DNA from: Lewinellaceae bacterium | GTDB taxonomy: Bacteria > Bacteroidota > Bacteroidia > Chitinophagales > Saprospiraceae | Length of the DNA stretch: 64,000 nucleotides | Direction of reading: 5' to 3' | Assembly: GCA_016719605.1 (NCBI GenBank) | Contig: JADJYW010000029.1 | Location: forward strand, 62,001 to 126,000 | Shown: one piece after another, positions 1 through 8,678 of the stretch | Numbering within the stretch: the first letter of the stretch is position 1 | Layout: every line of letters starts with the position of its first letter | The notes under the pieces: model-generated | Told to the model about the DNA's origin: nothing | Database searches by the model: none | Seen by the model: only the letters and a program-made list of their open reading frames with translations | Translations under genes and position numbers: made by a program

Positions 1-119
1 GGGTCACCTAAAAATACGCTGCCGTTTGCCACGGATATAGCATTTAATTCCAATCCAATGACTTCTTGAAGAACAAGAGGGATCTCGTAGTGGCATTTAA
101 TGGACAGTGTTGACATAAG

Positions 120-290
120 TTAGAATCGCATTTTAAACTCAAAGTTGCCCTTTTTAATCGCAATAGTTGGCTCTCCAGACGAAGTAGATGATGGGTAAAA
201 TCTGATCTCGAACTCATTTCCACCAATGTTAAATGTAGCTTTTATCTGATCTTGTGGTGCTGGCGGCGGATCCGTTGGCAGACTGTTGCT
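120..290 (-). other. Out-of-frame C-terminal continuation of the neighbouring lipoprotein gene
   Basis: This minus-strand stretch is open in a different frame from the large lipoprotein gene that ends at 242. It reads like protein: NSLPTDPPPAPQDQIK followed by about 43 residues with alternating hydrophobic and charged positions, ending FEFKMRF and a TAA at 120-122. There is no start codon of its own. One extra base near 285-292 (for example three A instead of two in GCAAC) would join it smoothly to the lipoprotein after DDFLAAFK. It is therefore most likely the true C-terminus, displaced by a frameshift. It is unlikely to be a separate gene. Confidence 0.55.
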
Positions 291-2002
291 TTAAATGCCG
301 CTAAAAAATCATCCCAAACATCCAACGGATCCCCCGCCCCGGTAATCTTCGCCCCGTTACCAGTCCATTTCATCTTGGTATACAGCCCATCCAGTCGGTT
401 TCGCAGCACTTGGTAGATTTTGTATGCCACGTCGCCGCCGAGTTTTTCGGCCTTTTTGATGACTTGGTAAAAGTCCGACATTTTGTCGGCTATTTGAAAC
501 ACCCCCACCGTCAAGCCTACGGCCTTGAGTACCGGAAGCGCCCGTTGGCCTTCGTCCAGCATGGTCGTGACGCACTCCCAGATGCCTTCCAACACATCAC
601 CGTTTTCGAAGTGTTGTTGTATACTTGGGATATTAGTCACAAAGGTTCCGCCCGGAATCAGGTCTATGAGCAGGGCCTGGAGTGCTTCGGCCAGTTGCTC
701 CACAACCATATCCAGCAGCGGATCACCGACTTGTAAGCCTTCGAGATCGGATAACATATCCTTGATCTCAGGTTTGTTTTGTTGGAGCAGTAGAATATAG
801 GCTTTCGTCACCGCCACGGCCACCATTTTGTCATTGGAGCCTGGTGCATATATGCCGTACTCCTGCGGAGGAGGCGTGACGTTGTGGCTCATCAGGAACG
901 CATGAATTTTGGGAATGTATGCCGCGTTGTTTTGAAGCCAGTCCAGCATGCGCGCCTCCGCGCTGCTGAACCGGCATACACTCTGGATGTCCACAAGCAT
1001 ATTGATGCCTTCCAGGGTCAGGCCCACCGGCAGGTAGGTGCCGGCGGCGCTGAAGTTGTTGAGTACGCTGATGGGCAACGAGCCACTATATATTTGCCAG
1101 AGCAGGGCCTGTATCTCATTTCCGACATTGTTACCACCTCCGGTGCTACCACCCGTGCCGTACCCACCACCTGTTCCACCACTACCTCCTCCAGTACCGC
1201 CGCCGCCTGTGCCACCGCCACCTGCGCTCGGATTGTTGCAAATGGTGGTAGTGATGTATTCGAGCGTGAAACACTCTGTAAAGGCTTGATCATGAGGAGG
1301 ACAAGGGAACATCAACCAGTGCGAAAAAACATAGTCAATACAGTGTACCGTTGGGTCATAGTTTTCCCGGTCTGAAACCATACCGGGTGCTGTGCCGGAA
1401 GTCCGGGTGGTGGACTTGATACCTCCAATTGGCGCCCCATCCTCCAGGAGTATCCCGTTCTTGAAGTGCTGCCCAATGTCATAAAAGATGTACAACCCGG
1501 TGAAGTCCCCAAACTCCGGCCCAGTACTTTTCCCTGCCAAATACGCCGAATCGGCCGCATACACCAAAATCTCTGCTACGATCGTATCCGGCCCGTCCTT
1601 GCTGAAGAGCAGTTTGGCGCCTGCCCGCCCATTGTTCAGGCTCCGCAACAGGCTGTCGGGAAGCGGCACGATCACGATGTCCTTGCCCGATTGCGACTGG
1701 CTAAGGGTGGCCTGCGACCACACCGGTTCAAGTTTGATGAAATCGTTGTCGTCTGAAAAACTGCTTGCGGGCGCATCCTGCAATTCGGCGAAGCGGGCCA
1801 TAGCCTCGAAAAGTGTGATCGGATAGTTTGGCTTCGCCGCAGTCTGGGTGTGTTCCGGTAGTGGAGCCGGATGGTCCTTATGGCAAGCGTACGCCAGAAG
1901 GATGATTGACAAAACAGTTAATTTGACAAATCCTGTCAGCCGTTTAACGGGAGGACAGCATCTTTCCGTGCCGGGCACGAAACTCAGCATCTGGTTTTTC
2001 AT
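242..2002 (-). CDS. Large lipoprotein with glycine-rich linker, apparently frameshifted near its end
   Basis: This 586-residue secreted protein has no recognised enzymatic family. The N-terminus has a hydrophobic stretch ending in a lipobox-like AYAC (Cys about residue 40), so it is probably an outer-surface lipoprotein. Residues of roughly 60-260 form a globular region with a Cys-containing segment. A glycine/threonine-rich linker follows at about 262-292 (GGGGTGGGGTGGGSGG and further). The remainder is a mostly helical region with a hydrophobic patch (ALQALLIDLIPGGTF) and the phrase GAGDPLDVWDDFLAAF. The modular plan (lipoprotein anchor, flexible linker, helical module, variable tail) resembles surface-displayed effector proteins of Bacteroidota, but I see no catalytic motif and no immunity gene. 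The in-frame tail after AAFK (RIRRQHHKIR) looks artificial; see 120-290. The start is the first ATG; an internal start at residue 5 is also possible. Confidence 0.7.
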   Translation of the reverse strand: MKNQMLSFVPGTERCCPPVKRLTGFVKLTVLSIILLAYACHKDHPAPLPEHTQTAAKPNYPITLFEAMARFAELQDAPASSFSDDNDFIKLEPVWSQATLSQSQSGKDIVIVPLPDSLLRSLNNGRAGAKLLFSKDGPDTIVAEILVYAADSAYLAGKSTGPEFGDFTGLYIFYDIGQHFKNGILLEDGAPIGGIKSTTRTSGTAPGMVSDRENYDPTVHCIDYVFSHWLMFPCPPHDQAFTECFTLEYITTTICNNPSAGGGGTGGGGTGGGSGGTGGGYGTGGSTGGGNNVGNEIQALLWQIYSGSLPISVLNNFSAAGTYLPVGLTLEGINMLVDIQSVCRFSSAEARMLDWLQNNAAYIPKIHAFLMSHNVTPPPQEYGIYAPGSNDKMVAVAVTKAYILLLQQNKPEIKDMLSDLEGLQVGDPLLDMVVEQLAEALQALLIDLIPGGTFVTNIPSIQQHFENGDVLEGIWECVTTMLDEGQRALPVLKAVGLTVGVFQIADKMSDFYQVIKKAEKLGGDVAYKIYQVLRNRLDGLYTKMKWTGNGAKITGAGDPLDVWDDFLAAFKATVCQRIRRQHHKIR

Positions 2003-2258
2003 TGTGCAGTCGTTTTTGAATGAAAAGTGCGGGTAATGCCGCCTCTCCCAATTTCAAAATCGTTGAGTACGACCGGCACCGGGGGCCAAGATGCTTGCTC
2101 TCCTGTTTTACTTCCAACCGCTGCGATATATTTATTGAAAGGCAATGCGATATTAAAACATTGATTATCAAAATTTGATTTCAAATTTTGTGTTTTCCTT
2201 CACACTGCAGGACATTGACAAAAAATCGGTAACGCGATACGGGTTCCCCGCCACCCAC

Positions 2259-3413
2259 TCAAAACTTCCCGTCCGCGCCGCCGCCGCCAAACTGCCCGCC
2301 GCCAAACGAATCTCCTAGCGTCGGGGTCTGGCTTTGCTGGTGCGCAAGGTGCTGGGCAAGCAGTTGCTGCTCAATTTCCTGTAGCAGCGACTGGTCCGCC
2401 GCCGCATCGTAGGTGTATGCGCCGCCGCTTTTTTTCAAATAACGGATAGACAAATAGGCGGTTGCGAACAACAACACGCCGCCGATCACGGCCGCCCAGG
2501 CCAGCGGCATCACATGGAAATAAGCCCGAAAAGTGAATACAGCTACCGCCACACATGCCAAACCAACATCCAGCAGCAGGCGATCTTTTTGGCGCAATCC
2601 CCAAAAAATGTACGCTACCGGAACAGCAAAAGTGAACGCCCAGAAAAACCAGGCCAGCGGAACCTGCTCCAGTTGAAACCAGGCTGCACCCGCCTGCTGC
2701 ACCACCCAATAATTGCCACTGACGTAAAAAAACACCAGTGCCAGCAATTCCAGCACAACCAGCACCCCGTGCCAGTACCGCCAGTCGTAGCGGCGCTGCC
2801 CGTATTGCGCGAAAAAATACGTCCCCGCTGCCGTCAACATCCCCGCAAACGGCAGGATGTAGAGCGCCAGCCGCGGCGTTTCCCGGGCAGCCAGCAACAC
2901 CACTACCAGCAAGCAAACAAATGCCGCCGCTGCCAGCAACCGGTCGAGGTACCGGATGCTGCCCGCTACCAAAAAAGGCAGGGTCAGGCAGGCGTATGTC
3001 AGCACTCCGGTATTGTACGGCAACAACAGGTACACGCTGCCGAGCAGCATGGACGTCCCGAAATAGAGCAGCATATCATCCACGCCACTGCCGAAATGCC
3101 GCGCCGATCCAATGGCCCACATCTCCAGCGCAGCAAGGAGGATCAGCCCGTAGAAAAAGCACAGCAGAGCAAACCCTTCTACCGAATCGGCATCCAGGAT
3201 CAGGCCGCCCAAACCGACACCTGCCAGCAGCAGGATCAGGGTGAAAATAGCCAGCCCGATCCGCACAAATACGTTCGGCGAGTAGAAATGCACGACGTGC
3301 CGCGCTTGCACGACTTGCCATTTTTCATCGGAAAACAACCCCTGGCGGTGCCAGTCGAGGGCGGCATCCCGCGTCAGCAGGGCGTCCAACCAGATACGGT
3401 TATACGGAATCAT
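2259..3413 (-). CDS. Polytopic membrane protein, partner of the upstream DUF2157 protein
   Basis: A 384-residue integral membrane protein. After an amphipathic N-terminus (MIPYNRIWLDALLTRD) it has about ten hydrophobic segments and ends in a glycine-rich cytoplasmic or periplasmic tail (GDSFGGGQFGGGGADGKF). The start was chosen because its ATG overlaps the stop of the preceding gene (ATGA at 3410-3413), a typical sign of translational coupling. Upstream extensions in this frame are only the shadow of the neighbour. Paired DUF2157/DUF4401-like membrane proteins are common in Bacteroidota. Their function is unknown, and I assign none here. Confidence 0.75.
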   Translation of the reverse strand: MIPYNRIWLDALLTRDAALDWHRQGLFSDEKWQVVQARHVVHFYSPNVFVRIGLAIFTLILLLAGVGLGGLILDADSVEGFALLCFFYGLILLAALEMWAIGSARHFGSGVDDMLLYFGTSMLLGSVYLLLPYNTGVLTYACLTLPFLVAGSIRYLDRLLAAAAFVCLLVVVLLAARETPRLALYILPFAGMLTAAGTYFFAQYGQRRYDWRYWHGVLVVLELLALVFFYVSGNYWVVQQAGAAWFQLEQVPLAWFFWAFTFAVPVAYIFWGLRQKDRLLLDVGLACVAVAVFTFRAYFHVMPLAWAAVIGGVLLFATAYLSIRYLKKSGGAYTYDAAADQSLLQEIEQQLLAQHLAHQQSQTPTLGDSFGGGQFGGGGADGKF

Positions 3414-4396
3414 GGCGCGTCGGTTTTGGTGAAACGTTTGTTGTTCATCAGGAAAATAATGACCCCGGTACTGGACAGGATAAAATAGAGCAGGTAGAAC
3501 AGGAAGTCCATGTCCCGCACAAAATGGAACAACATGTAGGTGACCCCGATATAACCATACACCACCGCTACCGTAAGGAAGTACAACGAGTGGCGCGTAC
3601 GGGCGTACCAGATAAAAAACCCGACTGCCAGGCACAGCAGGGGGAAATAGAGCACGCGCTGATCCAGCGCCATCATCCCGGCCAGGCAGGAAATCATTCC
3701 GATGTGCACCCCGAAATTGAGGTAGGTCAGCGAAAAATGTTTTTTGAAATGAAGGCGCTCGCTCACAAACGGCACGATGGAAAGTGTCGCACCGAGGAAA
3801 ACGCCCGCATGCACGATGGACGCGCTGTTGAAGTCGTTGTTGGAAAGCAGCTCCCTCGGGGTTACCGCCAACCCCAGCCACGAAGCCAGTGCAGTAATTC
3901 CCAGCGACAGTACGCCCCGGTTGTCGAGCCGGTAGGCCAACCCGAAAAACAGTACCATCGGGAGGAAGGTCGCCAGACCGTACCGCGTCCCGAAAATCTG
4001 ATACTGAAACTGCGCGTAGCCCTCCATGATCAAAAACAGGAAGCAGCCCAGCAGCAGGATGTAGTCGTAGTAGGGCGTGGGGCTTTCCGTTTCGCCGGCC
4101 GAAAAGGGCTGCCGATGCCGAATGGCATACCAAAAACAACCCGCACCGGCCGCCCCGATGAGCGCAATCAGCACAGCGTGGCCCACGGTGTCAATGTTCT
4201 GGTAGATGAGAAAACCCAATCCGAGGTTGAGCAGGATCACCCCGAGGTAGAGCAGGGTTTTGAGTTCCCAGTGCAACGAAAACGGTTTCGCCGACTCGAA
4301 CTGCTCAATTTTGGCAGCATCTTCGGGTGTAAGGAGTTCCTGCCGGAGCAGGTCGCGGAGTATGTATGGGCGCATAGGCGGGTGTTTTCCAGTCAA
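3410..4396 (-). CDS. DUF2157-family membrane protein
   Basis: A 328-residue protein. The N-terminal soluble helical segment (ILRDLLRQELLTPEDAAKIEQF) followed by a series of about nine membrane helices is the standard DUF2157 arrangement. The N-terminal part is usually a short helical bundle in the cytoplasm, and the biochemical role of the family is not known. The second of two possible starts (MRPYIL, eight codons in) may be the real one. It is transcribed ahead of, and overlaps by 4 bp with, a second polytopic protein, so the two are probably co-translated. The sorbosone-dehydrogenase-like gene lies 23 bp upstream on the same strand and may share the transcript. Confidence 0.8.
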   Translation of the reverse strand: MTGKHPPMRPYILRDLLRQELLTPEDAAKIEQFESAKPFSLHWELKTLLYLGVILLNLGLGFLIYQNIDTVGHAVLIALIGAAGAGCFWYAIRHRQPFSAGETESPTPYYDYILLLGCFLFLIMEGYAQFQYQIFGTRYGLATFLPMVLFFGLAYRLDNRGVLSLGITALASWLGLAVTPRELLSNNDFNSASIVHAGVFLGATLSIVPFVSERLHFKKHFSLTYLNFGVHIGMISCLAGMMALDQRVLYFPLLCLAVGFFIWYARTRHSLYFLTVAVVYGYIGVTYMLFHFVRDMDFLFYLLYFILSSTGVIIFLMNNKRFTKTDAP

Positions 4397-4419
4397 ATAC
4401 AGGACATCATCATATCGGG

Positions 4420-5595
4420 CTACCGGCTGCTATTCACCGGGTATATTCGGTAAATCGCATCCGCAAAATCATCCGACACGAGCAGGGAACCGTCGGGCAT
4501 CCATTCCAGGTCTACCGGCCGGCCCCACACTTCATTGCCGGGCTGCAGCCAGCCGGTAGCAAACGGCTCGTACGCCGTACTGCGCCCTTGTGCATCCAGC
4601 CGGACCAGGCTCACCTGGTAGCCGATCTTGTCCGTGCGATTCCAGGAACCATGCTCGGCAATCAGGATTTGATTTTTATATGCGGCCGGCCAGGTGGCAC
4701 TCAGCCCGAATTCCAGACCGAGGGGCGCAACGTGCGGGCCGAGTTTTTGTGCCGGCGGCACAAAGTCGCTGCACGGGCGTTTTTCACCAAATTTGGGGTC
4801 GGGCGTGTCGCCCTGATGGCAGTACGGGTAGCCAAAATGCAGCCCGTTTTGCGCAGCACGGTTGAGCTCGCAGGCGGGCATATCGTCGCCCATCATATCG
4901 CGGCCGTTGTCGGTGAACCACAGTTCCCCGGTTTGCGGATGCCAGGTAAAACCCACCGTATTTCGGATTCCCTGCTGCACCACCTCCGGCCCCTCCGACG
5001 GGTCGTCCACGTTGAGCCGGGTAATGGTCGCATATATCGGGTTGTCTTCGCGTTCGCAAATGTTGCACGGCGCACCGACGGGCACATACAGTTTGCCGTC
5101 GGGGCCAAACGCGATGTATTTCCAGCCGTGGTGCGACTCCGTGGGGTACCGGTCGTACACTACCGCCGGCGCAGGCGGGTTGGCCAGCAGGTTTTCGATG
5201 TTGTCGTAGCGCAGAATACGGCTCACCTCGGCCACATACAGGCTGCCGTTGCGGAAAGCTACGCCGTTGGGCATGCGCAGTCCCGTGGCGATGGTATACC
5301 GCTGATCGGCTATCTGGTCGCCGTTGGTGTCGCGCAGTGCATACACATTGCCTGCCTCGCGGGTGCCGACAAAGAGTGTACCGCCCGGAGTCAGGCACAT
5401 CGAACGCGCATTTTTTACGCCTTCGGCAAACACCGCAATGCGGAATCCCTCGGGCAGTTTGATGTTGTTGAGCGGTAGTTTTCCGGAATAGCCCGGCGCC
5501 ACCGACGAGGCTGCGTTGGACGATTTGGAATGGGGCGCCGACGGGGCCGCACAAGCGGACAAAAACAGGAACGGAAGGAGGTAAAACAGGCGCAT
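4420..5595 (-). CDS. PQQ-dependent sugar (sorbosone/glucose) dehydrogenase-like lipoprotein
   Basis: This 391-residue lipoprotein belongs to the glucose/sorbosone dehydrogenase beta-propeller family. A signal peptide runs into the lipobox FLSAC (Cys15), so the propeller should sit in the periplasm or on the outer membrane. Family features seen include KLPEGFRIAVFAEGVKNARSM near the start of the propeller, GVAFRNGSLYVAEVSRILRY, FGPDGKLYVPVGAPCN, WHPQTGELWFTDNGRDMMGDD and the late IAEHGSWNR. Family members oxidise aldoses or related compounds with PQQ, but many Bacteroidota paralogues are uncharacterised, so the substrate is open. No PQQ synthesis genes lie in the window. A -7-type promoter element lies 53-60 bp upstream on the same strand. 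Confidence 0.85.
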   Translation of the reverse strand: MRLFYLLPFLFLSACAAPSAPHSKSSNAASSVAPGYSGKLPLNNIKLPEGFRIAVFAEGVKNARSMCLTPGGTLFVGTREAGNVYALRDTNGDQIADQRYTIATGLRMPNGVAFRNGSLYVAEVSRILRYDNIENLLANPPAPAVVYDRYPTESHHGWKYIAFGPDGKLYVPVGAPCNICEREDNPIYATITRLNVDDPSEGPEVVQQGIRNTVGFTWHPQTGELWFTDNGRDMMGDDMPACELNRAAQNGLHFGYPYCHQGDTPDPKFGEKRPCSDFVPPAQKLGPHVAPLGLEFGLSATWPAAYKNQILIAEHGSWNRTDKIGYQVSLVRLDAQGRSTAYEPFATGWLQPGNEVWGRPVDLEWMPDGSLLVSDDFADAIYRIYPVNSSR

Positions 5596-5647
5596 GTTGT
5601 CTTTTTTTTAAAAAAACCGTTTGCCGGCCGGATCAAAATGGTGTGTC

Positions 5648-5655
5648 GGCAAAGG
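5648..5655 (-). promoter_or_regulatory. Bacteroidota -7 element for the sugar dehydrogenase gene
   Basis: The minus strand reads TACCTTTG, a match to the TAnnTTTG element recognised by the primary sigma factor of Bacteroidota. It lies 53 bp before the lipoprotein start at 5595. A TTG lies about 23 bp further upstream, slightly outside the usual 19-21 bp spacing. Confidence 0.45.
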
Positions 5656-5685
5656 TATGACGAACACTACCAAGTTTTGGCAAAC

Positions 5686-5724
5686 CAAAAAGCCGCACCG
5701 GGAACAAGCGTTCGGGTGCGGCTT
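5686..5724. terminator. Strong GC hairpin, possible bidirectional terminator
   Basis: AAAGCCGCACC and GGTGCGGCTTT are complementary arms of 11 bp around a 16-nt loop. The A-rich left flank would give a U-rich tail only when read on the minus strand. No gene ends immediately beside it. It may be a remnant terminator or a transcript-stabilising hairpin. Confidence 0.4.
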
Positions 5725-6032
5725 TGGGAAAAATCATCAGGTTCGGCAGGTGGCGGCTGAAGGGGATTAAAAACATGGGATTGCAGGCGCTTCGGGGGTG
5801 GTATGGGTACTCAGGGCGGCAAACCGTTGGCGGAAATTCGGATTACAAACGTATTTTGGGACTCAGGTTTCGGGAGTTGCGGACACATTTGATTTGGATT
5901 CCAGTACATCTTGTTTGCCGGTTTTTGGATTAGAAAATCGCACTTGTTTGCATTTGTTTCCTTCATTTGTCGCCACGCTTGTCCGGCTGTCAACTGTTTT
6001 TTTGAAAAAAGTCCCAAAAAGGTTTGTACCTG
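5725..6032. other. Intergenic stretch with no recognisable gene
   Basis: Short reading frames on both strands here have no protein-like character. I see no repeat shared with other parts of the window. It probably holds the 5' regions of the divergent genes on either side. Confidence 0.5.
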
Positions 6033-6040
6033 TATATTTG
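6033..6040 (+). promoter_or_regulatory. Possible -7 element (TATATTTG) for the ECF sigma gene
   Basis: TATATTTG matches TAnnTTTG and lies 43 bp before the ATG at 6084. No TTG at the ideal distance is visible, so this is a weak call. Confidence 0.35.
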
Positions 6041-6083
6041 CCCGGCATTCAGCCGGCGCTCCCCGCGTTTTCGACATAATTTT

Positions 6084-6758
6084 ATGGACAACGATCAACT
6101 GATCCAGATGATCCGGCAAGGCGGCACACCCCGCGAACGGGCCGGCCGATACTTGCAGGACAAATACTTTTACCTGGTACGACAAATCGGGGTGCGCCAG
6201 TTGCGCCTTTCCTACGACGATGCCAATATGGCGTTCTCCGATGCGCTCACCGAGCTGGACTGGAAAATCCGGCAGGGCGAATCCTTCGACGACCTCGGGA
6301 AAATGGTCTACACCCTCACCCACCGCCGCGGCGTTGACACGATCCGAAAACGCGCGACTAAGTCAGGAACAGAGCCTTTCGGCAAACCGGGAAATACCAC
6401 CGATCTGCCCGACTGGTTTCTGGATGTTTTGCAAAATTTTGATACCGACCACATCCTGAGCCGTTTGCTCCAGCACGATGATGAAAACGAACGCAGCCAA
6501 CGCCGGCACCGCATCATCGCTTGCGTATGCCTGGCTCTGGACGAAATGCCGAAAAAACGTCGTGCCCTGCTGGTGAACAAATTAGACGGCTACGACTACG
6601 AGGAACTGACGCAACTCCACGGGTTCAAAACCGAGCGCGTGGCCCACGAAATGGTTTCCCGAGGTATGGAAAGTTTGCGCGACGCCCTGAAAAACCTCTG
6701 CCGGCAACAAGAACCCGTCTGCCGCGACCTGTGCGCGTGGCTGAGTCGAAAATCGTAA
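6084..6758 (+). CDS. ECF-type RNA polymerase sigma factor
   Basis: A 224-residue protein with the two-domain plan of extracytoplasmic-function sigma factors. Region 2 occupies about residues 15-95 (YLVRQIGVRQLRLSYDDANMAFSDAL, then VDTIRKRA for DNA melting and recognition). A linker follows, and region 4 occupies about 135-205 (CLALDEMPKKRRALLVNKLDGYDYEELTQLHG, a helix-turn-helix). The ATG at 6084 was chosen because the upstream extension is basic and low in information. The next gene, 55 bp downstream, encodes a one-pass membrane protein that begins like an anti-sigma factor, so the two probably form a signalling pair. Confidence 0.85.
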   Translation: MDNDQLIQMIRQGGTPRERAGRYLQDKYFYLVRQIGVRQLRLSYDDANMAFSDALTELDWKIRQGESFDDLGKMVYTLTHRRGVDTIRKRATKSGTEPFGKPGNTTDLPDWFLDVLQNFDTDHILSRLLQHDDENERSQRRHRIIACVCLALDEMPKKRRALLVNKLDGYDYEELTQLHGFKTERVAHEMVSRGMESLRDALKNLCRQQEPVCRDLCAWLSRKS

Positions 6759-6813
6759 AAAAGCAGGCGCAAACCTGCGCAAACCCGCAAAAATCTATCC
6801 GTAACCGTCCGCT

Positions 6814-7650
6814 ATGGAAAACGAGCAACTTACTCTTATCGAACAATACCTCGACGGCGCCCTGCCGCCCGAAGCACGAGCCGCATTCGAGGCGCAGGTG
6901 GCTACCGACTCCGCGCTGGCCGCCGAACTTCGGCTGCACGAAGCCGCCCGCGCCGCCATACAGGTGCAGGCCCTGCTCGATCGAAACGATGCCTTTTACC
7001 AGCGCGGCCGGCAAAAACTCAAACAACGTGCCCATTGGTGGAAAATGCTGGATTTGTTGGAACGCCTCTTCCTGCAGCGCCGGGCCGATGGCAGCAGCCG
7101 TATCCGCTGGGCGCTTGTGGCCGGTATCGGCCTGTCGGCCGCTCTGATCCTGATTCTGGCCGTTCGGCCAAACTGGTTTGCACCCGACACTGCTACCCCG
7201 CCCCCGCCGGTAGCCGTCCCCCGGGAAAAAGCGATCATCGCTTTCAACACCCATTTTAAACGTATGGATTTGGCCGGCACACTCGGCGGGGCCGACTCGG
7301 ATACCCTGTACAGCCGTGCCCGGAGCCTGTACGCTGCAGGTGCTTGCACCGACGTGCTACCCATTCTGGAATCGCTGCTGGCCGACGAACAATTTGAATC
7401 CCGCCCCATGGCCCTGCTGCTGAAGGGCACCTGCCTGCTCGACGCGGGCAATACCGACGCCGCGCTCGAAACGCTCGGGCAGGTGCCGCCGGCCGCCGCC
7501 GGCTTGTACCAACATGCCCAATGGTACATCGCGCTGACGTATCTGAAAATGGAAAATACCGCAGCCGCAGCCGCGCTCCTGCGCGAACTGGCGGAGAACC
7601 CCCGACACCGGCACAGCAAGGAGGCCGCAGCCGTACTGGGAAAAAAGTGA
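6814..7650 (+). CDS. One-pass membrane protein: anti-sigma-like N-terminus, periplasmic TPR domain
   Basis: A 278-residue protein. Residues 1-45 (LIEQYLDGALPPEARAAFEAQ) look like the cytoplasmic helical domain found at the start of many anti-sigma factors, but without the zinc-binding HxxxCxxC motif. One membrane helix follows at about 98-118 (WALVAGIGLSAALILILAV), then a proline-rich hinge. The C-terminal part (residues 160-278) contains TPR-like helices (YSRARSLYAAGACTDVLPILESLL; LLKGTCLLDAGNTDAALETL; WYIALTYLKMENTAAAAALL). Placement directly after an ECF sigma gene suggests that it tethers or senses for that sigma factor; this is inference. It ends 1 bp from the stop of the convergent IMPACT gene. 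Confidence 0.75.
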   Translation: MENEQLTLIEQYLDGALPPEARAAFEAQVATDSALAAELRLHEAARAAIQVQALLDRNDAFYQRGRQKLKQRAHWWKMLDLLERLFLQRRADGSSRIRWALVAGIGLSAALILILAVRPNWFAPDTATPPPPVAVPREKAIIAFNTHFKRMDLAGTLGGADSDTLYSRARSLYAAGACTDVLPILESLLADEQFESRPMALLLKGTCLLDAGNTDAALETLGQVPPAAAGLYQHAQWYIALTYLKMENTAAAAALLRELAENPRHRHSKEAAAVLGKK

Positions 7651-7651
7651 G

Positions 7652-8314
7652 TTAGGTGTCCTGCAGTGTTACCGAAACCCCCTCCGGCCAGTCCAGCGTA
7701 CGCGCCTCCTCCGGGCTGGTTTTCCACAAAAGCGCCTTGATTTTCAATAAAACATCCTGGGCTATATGCTTGCGGATACCGATTTCCATGCGGGCATCCG
7801 TGTCGCCGTATTCCTCCTGAAGGATGTCGGCATCGCATTTTTTCACGGCGTTCAGTACATCGGGCAGCAGGGCGTACCCGACCGTGAGGCAGAAATAATC
7901 CTGCACGATTTTTTCCACTTTGGGCGCCAGCCGGAGGGCCTCGGCGGCACTTTCCCGGTATGCCTGGATGAGGCCCGAAGCGCCCAGCAACGTGCCGCCG
8001 AAATAGCGCACGACGATAATCACCACGTCCGTCAGTCCGGCGGCATCAATCTGGCCGAGAATGGGCCGCCCGGCGGTGCCCGACGGTTCGCCGTCATCGT
8101 TGGCTCGGAAGCGCTGCCCGTCCAGCCCAAGGCGCCAGGCAAAACAGTGGTGCCGGGCCTTGAAATGTTCCTTGCGCAACGCCTCCAAACAGCGCAAAGC
8201 CTCCTCTTCCGAAACAACCGGAAAGGCGTACGCAATGAACTTGCTGCCCCGGTCTTTGAACTCGCCGACACCGGGCGCCGCAAGGGTATGGAAGGAATCG
8301 GGCAAATCGGACAT
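7652..8314 (-). CDS. IMPACT/YigZ family protein (UPF0029)
   Basis: A 220-residue protein of the YigZ/IMPACT family, which has two ferredoxin-like halves. The family signature is clear: EFKDRGSKFIAYAFPV near the N-terminus, AWRLG, NDDGEPSGTAGRPIL, and VVIIVVRYFGGTLLGASGLIQAY. Members bind nucleic acid or nucleotides; the eukaryotic homologue inhibits GCN2, and the bacterial role is poorly defined. The frame is open further upstream, but the added residues run into the hairpin element at 8364-8544. The ATG beginning MSDLPDSFHTLA at 8314 is therefore the better start. Confidence 0.88.
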   Translation of the reverse strand: MSDLPDSFHTLAAPGVGEFKDRGSKFIAYAFPVVSEEEALRCLEALRKEHFKARHHCFAWRLGLDGQRFRANDDGEPSGTAGRPILGQIDAAGLTDVVIIVVRYFGGTLLGASGLIQAYRESAAEALRLAPKVEKIVQDYFCLTVGYALLPDVLNAVKKCDADILQEEYGDTDARMEIGIRKHIAQDVLLKIKALLWKTSPEEARTLDWPEGVSVTLQDT

Positions 8315-8363
8315 GGTGCGGTGAAGGTCAGGCTTACCAGACATTATCCCGAAGCTCCCAGAC

Positions 8364-8544
8364 GAGGCTGTCTCAAAGCACGCATTGCGAGTTGACAGGC
8401 GAATCATTTTTTGACAGGATGAAGAAGATTTACAGGATATTCGGGGCGGCGCCGCCTCATTATCCTGTAAATCCTTTTTATCCTGTCAAAAAATGAATTC
8501 GCCTGTCAACGGCGCAATACGGTGCGGACTTATGAGACAGCCTC
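8364..8544. mobile_element. MITE-like imperfect hairpin element, copy 1
   Basis: About 181 bp in which the two halves are imperfect inverted copies. The left arm starts GAGGCTGTCTCA and the right arm ends TGAGACAGCCTC. Both arms carry GTTGACAGGCGAA, a TTTTTTGACAGGAT block and GATTTACAGGATA. The element contains no reading frame and sits between divergent genes. A shorter, more decayed relative lies at 57704-57856. The GAGGCTGTCTCA tips look like transposase-recognised ends, but no matching transposase is present in the window. Confidence 0.65.
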
Positions 8545-8678
8545 ATCTAATGCCCGAAAAAATGTCCGGTAATGCGGCAAAGGTACGCCTTGCCGTCACT
8601 TTAGATTTCTATAAATGTATGATGGGGTGCTCTATCCTCGATGGGCAGCGGCGAACTTTGAAGGCTAAACTTCCATGT

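Noticed and set aside
44..226. Independent small gene on the minus strand
   Set aside because: The sequence looks less protein-like than the overlapping frame ending FEFKMRF, which is the continuation of the neighbouring lipoprotein.
1038..1289. Proline-rich plus-strand reading frame
   Set aside because: It is the antisense of the glycine-rich linker of the lipoprotein gene. Repetitive G-rich DNA gives Pro on the other strand.
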